Made by a program: the position numbers and the translations under genes. Shown here piece by piece: positions 1-4,925 of a stretch of DNA of 7,060 nucleotides (position 1 is the stretch's first letter; each line of letters opens with the position of its first letter). The stretch is taken from NCBI GenBank assembly GCA_900542245.1, contig UQMQ01000117.1, forward strand, positions 1-7,060. Reading direction: 5' to 3'. The notes beneath the pieces were generated by a model. It saw only the letters and a program-made list of their open reading frames with translations. It was not told the DNA's origin and did not search any database. The stretch comes from an uncultured Eubacteriales bacterium. Lineage in GTDB: Bacteria > Bacillota > Clostridia > Peptostreptococcales > Anaerovoracaceae.

Positions 1-2443
1 TGCACCTAAGGGGATTGTTATGAAAGAAAATGCTGTCGTAGAAGTATACGGAGGTGAATGCAGCAGTTCTTTCAGCGGTGCGTATAGTGAAGGTATTATG
101 AGCCAAACAGTAAAGATAACAGACAATGCGAAGATTACAGCAAGGGGTGGTGCAGTTTGCGGGTTCGGATATAGGAGCAGCTTTGGAATGAGAGTATCTA
201 CGGACTTAGTTATTGATGGGAATGCTATCGTGAAATGCTATGGCGGAAATGTGACTAAACAAGGTGATAACACTACTACGTACAGTTGCAGTGCGGGAAT
301 TCACACACCGAAGCTTTCGTTTTCTGCCGATGCACGCGTGTATGCATTCGGCGGAGAATCACGAAATCAGGCAGAATATAGTGCAGGCATATATCTTTAT
401 GGAAGCGGAAATTCAGGTTTAGATGCGAAATTGTCAGGCAATGCATTCCTTCATGCGGAAGGGGGCATATCAGAATACAGCAATTATGGAATAGCCGCAC
501 GTCCTGATAAGAGTAGAACCCCAACCCTGACGGTTTCTGAAAATGCATATCTGGAAGCGGCAGCCAAAGAGAGTTTGGATTATGAACATTGTAAATGCAT
601 CGGTATCCGATTCATGAATATTCATATCAACGGTGGCACCGTCATCGCAAGTGCGAAAACCTCGGCAACGAAAGGCAGCATTGCCGCGATCTCTTTCCCA
701 AACCTAACTTATGCGGAGGGCTTACAGCCTGTAGTAAAAGCAGGAAAAACAGAAACGGAGGCCGTAGAAATTGAATCGCCGAATGAAAACACCTATACAA
801 ACCGCTGGGTTAAGATTCAAACAAGCCAGCCTAAATACGCCATTACCGCGACCCCTTCCGAGATCAATTTCGGAACTGCTCAGACAGGCTATGCGCAGCC
901 GGCTCCAAAGACGGTAACAATCACAAATACCGGAAACGAAACCGTTGAGCTGTCAGATGTGGTTTTGCCGAAAAACAGCAATTATATCATCGTGAGCCAA
1001 CTTTCTGGAAAAAAGCTTGCGCCGCGCGAAACCGCGAAATTTACCGTACAGCCGAAAAAAGACCTTGCAGCAGGAACCTACGATGAAACGCTTACGATTT
1101 CGGGAAGCGACGGGGTAAAAGCGATGGTAAAGCTCACATTCAGCGTAAGCAGAAACGACGAAAGCGGCTCCGGAGGAAGCGGCAGTTCAGGTGGAAGCAG
1201 CGGTGGTTCAAGCGGCGGAAGCTCGGGCGGCGGCGGCAGTTCCTCCGGCGGCGGTGCAGTGACACCGGCTCCGGCTCCGTCTGATCCGGATGCGGAGGTC
1301 ATCACGGTCAAAGAAGACCCGAAGGATGATTCGACTTCCAAGCCGGGCGAAGAATCCAGAACGAACACGACAACCAAGACGACTGTCAAGAATACGACGA
1401 CCGAGACCACGAAGAACGAGCAGGGTCAGGATGTTTCCAAGTCCACAGCCAGCGTTTCCAAAGAGCTCGGCGACAAGCTGCTCGATCAAGCGGTCTCCAA
1501 TAATTCCGACACGATCGAAATCACCGTCAAGTCCAACGACAAGAACGATAACAATGGCGGCAATGCAGGCGGCGCAGGCGTAGCGGACAGTGTGAAGTCA
1601 ACCGAAGTCAAGCTGCCAAAGGCGACCGTCGATGCGATCGCAAAGAATACGAATGCTGACCTTGTCATCAAGACGGACAACAGCGAAGTACGACTCGATA
1701 ATAAGACCTTGGAGACCATCGCTGATGCGGCCAAGGGCGATACCGTGACCATCGTGGTGGGCGAAAACACGCAGCTGAAAGAAACACAAAAACCGGCAGC
1801 AGACATCGTCGGCAAGAACGGCAGCTTGTTCGACTTCATCGCGAAGATCGGCGAAAGACTCCTGCATCAGTTTGAAGGCGGCAAGGCTCACGTGACCCTG
1901 CCGATGCCGGAGAAACTCAAAGACAAGGACGTCCTCGTGATCTACATCGACGACAACGGCCTCTGCAAGATCCTCAATCACAGCGTAGAGAAAGTCGGCG
2001 CGGACGATTATATCAAATTCACGACGACGCACTTCTCGACCTTCGCCGTGGTCGACAAAGATGAGGCAGAGCAGTTAATTAAAGAACAAAACGCATCTCA
2101 CGTCAAAAAACTGATGCAGAACGCGAAGTTCAAAGTGACCACCACCAAGACGAGCAAGAAGTCCGTCAAGGTACAAGTCACCGCGAAGAATAATAAGACC
2201 TTGATCTCCGATATCAAATCGATGGGCTATACGGTCAAATACCAGTTCTATCGCTCGACGAAGAAGAGCGCAGGCTACAAACTGCTCAAGACCAAGGCCA
2301 CAAGCACCTTTACTAACACCAAAGGCAGCAAGGGCACGAAGTATTACTACAAAGCCCGCGTGCTGATATATGACGGCAAGACGCTCATTGCAAAGAGTGG
2401 GCTGAAGGCGTGCAGCTGGGGCTCAAGGGTGTGGAATAAATAA
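1..2443 (+). CDS. Large modular cell-surface protein, 5'-partial
   Basis: The frame is open to the left edge (first full codon at position 2), so the gene begins outside the window. The ATG at 20 is probably internal: no signal peptide follows it, and it falls at the start of a repeat unit. Residues are numbered from that ATG. Residues 4-181 hold six degenerate copies of an [N/D]-A-x-hydrophobic-x-x-x-G-G strand-turn, suggesting a beta-helix, followed by an INGGTVIAS segment (203-211). Residues 272-377 look like an ASH/Hydin-type Ig-like domain (INFG, TITNTGN and AGTYDETLTI motifs). A Gly/Ser linker (382-412) and a Thr/Lys-rich stretch (about 440-480) follow. Residues about 480-680 form a module ending in HFSTFAVV, seen in many clostridial surface proteins. 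Residues about 700-800 resemble a fibronectin III-like domain (GTKYYYKARV). No LPXTG, SLH or catalytic motif is visible. It is probably an exported adhesin or carbohydrate-binding protein; the function is inferred. Confidence 0.85.
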   Translation, partial: APKGIVMKENAVVEVYGGECSSSFSGAYSEGIMSQTVKITDNAKITARGGAVCGFGYRSSFGMRVSTDLVIDGNAIVKCYGGNVTKQGDNTTTYSCSAGIHTPKLSFSADARVYAFGGESRNQAEYSAGIYLYGSGNSGLDAKLSGNAFLHAEGGISEYSNYGIAARPDKSRTPTLTVSENAYLEAAAKESLDYEHCKCIGIRFMNIHINGGTVIASAKTSATKGSIAAISFPNLTYAEGLQPVVKAGKTETEAVEIESPNENTYTNRWVKIQTSQPKYAITATPSEINFGTAQTGYAQPAPKTVTITNTGNETVELSDVVLPKNSNYIIVSQLSGKKLAPRETAKFTVQPKKDLAAGTYDETLTISGSDGVKAMVKLTFSVSRNDESGSGGSGSSGGSSGGSSGGSSGGGGSSSGGGAVTPAPAPSDPDAEVITVKEDPKDDSTSKPGEESRTNTTTKTTVKNTTTETTKNEQGQDVSKSTASVSKELGDKLLDQAVSNNSDTIEITVKSNDKNDNNGGNAGGAGVADSVKSTEVKLPKATVDAIAKNTNADLVIKTDNSEVRLDNKTLETIADAAKGDTVTIVVGENTQLKETQKPAADIVGKNGSLFDFIAKIGERLLHQFEGGKAHVTLPMPEKLKDKDVLVIYIDDNGLCKILNHSVEKVGADDYIKFTTTHFSTFAVVDKDEAEQLIKEQNASHVKKLMQNAKFKVTTTKTSKKSVKVQVTAKNNKTLISDIKSMGYTVKYQFYRSTKKSAGYKLLKTKATSTFTNTKGSKGTKYYYKARVLIYDGKTLIAKSGLKACSWGSRVWNK
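29..562 (+). repeat. Six degenerate 32-37 residue repeats (beta-helix-like)
   Basis: Copies of the pattern [N/D]-A-x-[V/I/L]-x-x-x-G-G begin at residues 4, 36, 68, 104, 141 and 175, counted from the ATG at 20. Examples are NAVVEVYGG, NAKITARGG, NAIVKCYGG, DARVYAFGG and NAFLHAEGG; the sixth, NAYLEAAAK, lacks the GG. Spacings are 32, 32, 36, 37 and 34 residues. Regular strand-turn units of this kind fit coils of a parallel beta-helix or solenoid. The first copy is at the window edge, so more may lie upstream. Confidence 0.7.
1163..1255 (+). repeat. Gly/Ser low-complexity linker within the surface protein gene
   Basis: Residues 382-412 are only glycine and serine, encoded by mixed GGC, GGT, GGA, AGC, TCA and TCC codons. 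The tract separates the Ig-like domain from the C-terminal modules and probably acts as a flexible spacer. Tandem codons of this type can change length by slippage, so its size may differ between strains (inference). Confidence 0.8.
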
Positions 2444-2478
2444 ACGATTTTTCCGACGCATTTCAGACATATAACATC

Positions 2479-2506
2479 AAAAAGACCTTTTCCAAAAGGT
2501 CTTTTT
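2479..2506 (+). terminator. Intrinsic terminator of the upstream surface protein gene
   Basis: This is a perfect inverted repeat: arm AAAAAGACCTTTT (2479-2491), a CC centre, and arm AAAAGGTCTTTTT (2494-2506). It begins 35 bp after the stop codon of the surface gene. The T-run at 2502-2506 supplies the U-tract on the + strand. The mirrored A-run means it could also stop transcription arriving from the insertion sequence on the - strand. Confidence 0.88.
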
Positions 2507-2557
2507 GTGTTAAAATAAATGGGAATAGTATCTCATTTTCGACAGTTAGGAAATCAA

Positions 2558-2600
2558 AAGGAGACGTCAATGGTTGAAATATCAACGGTTGCGTCTCTTT
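2558..2600 (-). terminator. Hairpin terminator downstream of the transposase gene
   Basis: A long interrupted stem: GAGACG (2561-2566) pairs with CGTCTC (2592-2597), CAA (2568-2570) with TTG (2589-2591), and TTGA (2574-2577) with TCAA (2582-2585) around an AATA loop. A 3x3 internal loop interrupts it, and weak pairs at the base extend it to 2558-2600. It starts about 47 bp beyond the transposase stop codon. Read on the - strand it is followed by CCTTTTGATT, a weak U-tract. Read on the + strand it is followed by TTTCACGTCTTTTT. It probably ends transposase transcription and may also block read-in from the left. Confidence 0.55.
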
Positions 2601-2646
2601 CACGTCTTTTTGGAGTGTTGTATCAGCAGCACCTCTCAAAAATTTT

Positions 2647-4500
2647 TTAGACTTTTTTTCTGCAAATTGCGTTTAAGTTTTTTGGCAGGTAATACTTTCG
2701 ATTTAACCCTAATTGAAAACAGGCTTCTAAGGCGTTCAGCACCTGTGAACCGGTATACTGTGCGGAATAATACAGGTCTCCGATATTCGCCACTTCCATG
2801 TTTTGCAGGGTCTCAATAATATTGCGCGTTGTAAAATGCTGATTCTTGTCATAACGATTGAGCTTCACTTCAAGCAGCCGATAAATCAGTAATGCGGTAT
2901 AGCAGATCATGAAGTGCGCAATGATCCTTTTTCTGGTTCTGTGAAAATACGGCCTTGAAATAAAATCGGTTTTTAGGATGCGGAAGCATTCTTCAATCTT
3001 GTAGCGCTGCGCATTGATCGCAAGAATCTCTTTTGCTTCGGCATCCAAATTCGTTGCAATCGCGTAGAAACCATCGTATTTCTCTTCTTCCGCAATTTTT
3101 TCATAATCGATTTCGTACTGTACTTTAGAATCAGAAGCTTTTTTGATGAATCTCGTGACATCGTTGGGGCCTTTTTTGTATTCGTCCGGCTCTAGGTTTT
3201 CTAAGATCTTCTTGGCTCTTTCAATTTGACGATTCCGGATAAAACGCTGATATTCAAAACTTTTTCTGGAAAAGGTGATGATCACATGCTGTTTTAGGAC
3301 CGCTTTTGATTTTACATTTCTTTTTTTGCCGTTCGCAAAGACCTTTTCTTCGGAAAGACCAACATCCATGAGCGTGTCCGCATCGATCACTTTGTAGGCC
3401 GTGTCCCTGTACAGGGCCAAATTCTTTGGATCCGCTTTATCAAACTGCTTCATGGCTTCAATGGAAACGGGAGTCTCATCGGAAAGAAGTTTGTATTCGA
3501 AATCATTGAAAACAGCCTCTTTGAGTTTGTCGGAAAGTTTCTTGATGGACTGCGTAACGATGAAAGCTCTGCCGCCCATCGCATTGTAGCTGCGGATGTG
3601 ATAGGAACCAAGCCCGGCATCGGCACAGTAAATGAATTTGTTCTTTTTGTCACCGAACATGCGAATCAGTTCTTTTTCTAAGGGAAGCACGGTGGTCTGT
3701 TCGTTGGCGTTTCCGGGTGTGATACACATCGAAATCGGAATCCCGTTCGTATCCATGAACAGTCCCATTTCGACCAGAGGATTTGGCTTGTGATCTTTTG
3801 CAAGGCCATATTGTCTTAAACCGGTTAAAACTTCTCCGGTAATCGGGTCCGTGTAGTCTTCGTCCGCAGATTCGGCTTCACAGTAGTAGTTGGTGCAGTC
3901 ATAGTAGCAGACTGCGGTATTGCGTTTGACGACTTTGTTGCTGGCGTGAAAAAGATATGCGATGTAATCATCATAGTTTTCAGCCATGAGATCCATGGTG
4001 CGCAAAATATGCTGATAATCGAAATCCGGTTCTTCAAAAAAATGATTCATTTTTTCAAGGCTGCCGAGTTTTGAATCCGGGTCGAGGATTCTGGCATAGG
4101 TCAGGAAGCGATTCACCAGATCCGGAGAAAATGTGAATTTTCGGTCTTTTGTTTTTTCCTGAAAGAACTGCTGGATTTCGAGCTTGCGGTAAAGATGCGC
4201 AAGATAAAAATATCCTACCGCTTTGCGTGTGCTTTCGGAGACGACTTTTTCGGACGATTTCACCTTTTCAGAGAAGTCAAGCAGAACCTCCATACTAACT
4301 TGATTTTTTTCCTCCATCGCTTCGTTGTATTTGGCGACCTGTGCTTTTGCGTAGGCAAGCGGATCATCGGTGATGGCTAAAAGTTCCGAATGCTTTCCGA
4401 TCGTTGCAATATTTTTTGTTGTTGTTTTTTTTCCGTTGCGAATACCTAACTGAATGTAGTAGGTGGGATCTTTCGCTTTTGTATTGTAACCGAGTTTCAT
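2647..4500 (-). CDS. IS1634-family DDE transposase
   Basis: A 617-residue transposase that should cut and rejoin the IS ends with an RNase H-like DDE domain. The N-terminus (Tyr-rich, with NGKKTTTKNIATIGK at residues 22-36) is typical of the family. Likely catalytic residues are D201 in YYDCTNYYCE, D294 in FIYCADAGLGSY, and E503 in QRYKIEECFRILK. Around the glutamate, R499-x3-E503-x6-K510 matches the R-E-K part of the IS4 signature; asparagine (496) replaces the usual tyrosine. About 209 residues separate D294 and E503, fitting the inserted strand-rich domain of IS4-like enzymes. Length is full, with no frameshift or internal stop, so it is probably active. It lies opposite to both flanking genes. 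No Shine-Dalgarno precedes the ATG, and the promoter predicts a leaderless transcript. The start is supported by the family-typical N-terminus. The family call is by recognition, not by a search. Confidence 0.93.
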   Translation of the reverse strand: MKLGYNTKAKDPTYYIQLGIRNGKKTTTKNIATIGKHSELLAITDDPLAYAKAQVAKYNEAMEEKNQVSMEVLLDFSEKVKSSEKVVSESTRKAVGYFYLAHLYRKLEIQQFFQEKTKDRKFTFSPDLVNRFLTYARILDPDSKLGSLEKMNHFFEEPDFDYQHILRTMDLMAENYDDYIAYLFHASNKVVKRNTAVCYYDCTNYYCEAESADEDYTDPITGEVLTGLRQYGLAKDHKPNPLVEMGLFMDTNGIPISMCITPGNANEQTTVLPLEKELIRMFGDKKNKFIYCADAGLGSYHIRSYNAMGGRAFIVTQSIKKLSDKLKEAVFNDFEYKLLSDETPVSIEAMKQFDKADPKNLALYRDTAYKVIDADTLMDVGLSEEKVFANGKKRNVKSKAVLKQHVIITFSRKSFEYQRFIRNRQIERAKKILENLEPDEYKKGPNDVTRFIKKASDSKVQYEIDYEKIAEEEKYDGFYAIATNLDAEAKEILAINAQRYKIEECFRILKTDFISRPYFHRTRKRIIAHFMICYTALLIYRLLEVKLNRYDKNQHFTTRNIIETLQNMEVANIGDLYYSAQYTGSQVLNALEACFQLGLNRKYYLPKNLNAICRKKV

Positions 4501-4506
4501 AGAGAT

Positions 4507-4535
4507 ATTATATCACATCAGAAATAAAAATACAA
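4507..4535 (-). promoter_or_regulatory. Transposase promoter, sigma-A type with extended -10
   Basis: On the - strand the -35 box TTGTAT (4530-4535) is separated by exactly 17 bp from a perfect -10 box TATAAT (4507-4512), preceded by TG one base upstream (extended -10). With the -10 ending at -7, +1 falls at 4500, the A of the transposase ATG. This implies little or no 5' untranslated region. Confidence 0.75.
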
Positions 4536-4580
4536 CAGTTACAACAAATTATTTCCTTGGATTTGACAAAAAATTTCATA

Positions 4581-4605
4581 AAAAAAGCCCATTATTTCAA
4601 TGGGT
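4581..4605 (-). terminator. Inward-facing hairpin terminator upstream of the transposase promoter
   Basis: Read on the - strand, CCCATT and AATGGG form a 6-bp stem around a 5-nt loop (GAAAT), extended by C and a G-U pair and followed by seven T residues (4580-4586 region). It would stop transcripts travelling leftward before they reach the transposase gene. No gene on the - strand ends here within the window, so a shielding role for the IS, or a remnant of a lost gene, is inferred. On the + strand it lacks a U-tract. Confidence 0.65.
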
Positions 4606-4732
4606 CGCAAGATTTTGGATTTAGATTTTAAGTGCAGCAAGTGTTGAACTCCCGCGCAATTCCTCACAAATTGACGTAAAAAATCCGAGGTAATGTGACA
4701 GGTTATAGATTCTCGTCGATTTTGTGAAATAG
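4605..4732. other. Intergenic stretch without a recognised gene
   Basis: This AT-rich DNA lies between the inward terminator and the downstream promoter. No open frame with a plausible ribosome site and no tRNA or other RNA gene was recognised. It contains one copy of ACGTAAAA (4674-4681), a sequence that recurs near the downstream promoter. It could contain the true right end of the IS. Confidence 0.5.
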
Positions 4733-4745
4733 CCGTTGCAAACGG
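4733..4745. promoter_or_regulatory. Candidate operator: 13-bp dyad over the -35 box
   Basis: CCGTT (4733-4737), GCA and AACGG (4741-4745) form a perfect inverted repeat that overlaps the -35 hexamer of the downstream surface gene promoter. A regulator bound here would compete with RNA polymerase. No regulator gene is visible in the window, and the arms are short, so function is inferred from position and symmetry only. Confidence 0.4.
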
Positions 4746-4764
4746 TATACTGCAATGTTATAAT
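4736..4764 (+). promoter_or_regulatory. Promoter of the downstream surface protein gene
   Basis: The -35 box TTGCAA (4736-4741), a 17-bp spacer and the -10 box TATAAT (4759-4764) are close to the sigma-A consensus. A TG at 4756-4757 makes an extended -10. The predicted start near 4771 gives a leader of about 155 nt before the ATG at 4926. Confidence 0.8.
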
Positions 4765-4789
4765 TTCAACGTAAAATTAGTGGATATTC

Positions 4790-4860
4790 AGACGTTATGC
4801 AATAAAGTACAACAGAACGCAAATTATGTGGTATTCTCTGCATTTTACGTCTTGTTTTTT
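4790..4860 (+). promoter_or_regulatory. Terminator-like hairpin in the leader of the downstream gene
   Basis: AGACGT (4790-4795) pairs with ACGTCT (4847-4852), and ATGCA (4797-4801) with TGCAT (4839-4843), leaving a 1x3 internal loop and a 37-nt loop. The 3' arm runs directly into TTGTTTTTT (4852-4860). An alternative partner for the same 3' arm is CGTAAAAT at 4770-4777, which matches ATTTTACG at 4842-4849 perfectly. The layout resembles a transcription attenuator, but it matches no riboswitch class I know, and the long loop weakens the case. Confidence 0.35.
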
Positions 4861-4909
4861 GTTAATATGCGCTGTTCATCAGTGCTTTGACTGGTTGATA
4901 GCGTTAAAT

Positions 4910-4915
4910 AGGAGG
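4910..4915 (+). promoter_or_regulatory. Ribosome binding site AGGAGG
   Basis: A consensus AGGAGG lies 10 nt before the ATG at 4926, in contrast to the transposase gene, which has none. It fixes the start of the downstream surface protein gene, and a signal peptide follows at once. Confidence 0.9.
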
Positions 4916-4925
4916 ATAAATCAAT

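Larger units (their letters stand above)
2535..4574 (-). mobile_element. IS1634-family insertion sequence (ends tentative)
   Basis: The element is identified by its single full-length IS1634-type transposase gene on the - strand, with its own promoter and a downstream hairpin. The ends given rest on a weak imperfect inverted similarity between 2535-2554 (starts ATTTTCGACA, ends AGGAAAT) and the complement of 4551-4574 (starts ATTTTTTGTCA, ends AGGAAAT). Gaps are needed to align them, and I found no convincing flanking target duplication. Other right-hand limits, near 4618 or near 4732, are possible. The size of about 2 kb is at or slightly above the usual range for the family. The presence of an IS is secure; its boundaries are not. 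Confidence 0.6.

Noticed and set aside
20..22. ATG at 20 as the true start of the first surface protein gene, with GGGG a few bases upstream
   Set aside because: The frame is open to the window edge, no signal peptide follows, and the ATG sits directly before a repeat unit. It is most likely an internal methionine of a longer protein.
1208..1489. Overlapping open frames on both strands around the Gly/Ser linker
   Set aside because: Low-complexity GC-rich codons keep several frames open here. The products are Arg- or Pro-rich and look like no known protein.
2574..2819. 81-codon + strand frame at the 3' end of the transposase gene
   Set aside because: It begins inside the hairpin downstream of the transposase and runs antisense to it, with no ribosome site or recognisable protein features.
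4605..4925. CRISPR array, tRNA or known riboswitch between the IS and the second surface gene
   Set aside because: No regularly spaced repeats, no cloverleaf-like arms with a CCA end, and no conserved core of a riboswitch class I know was seen.
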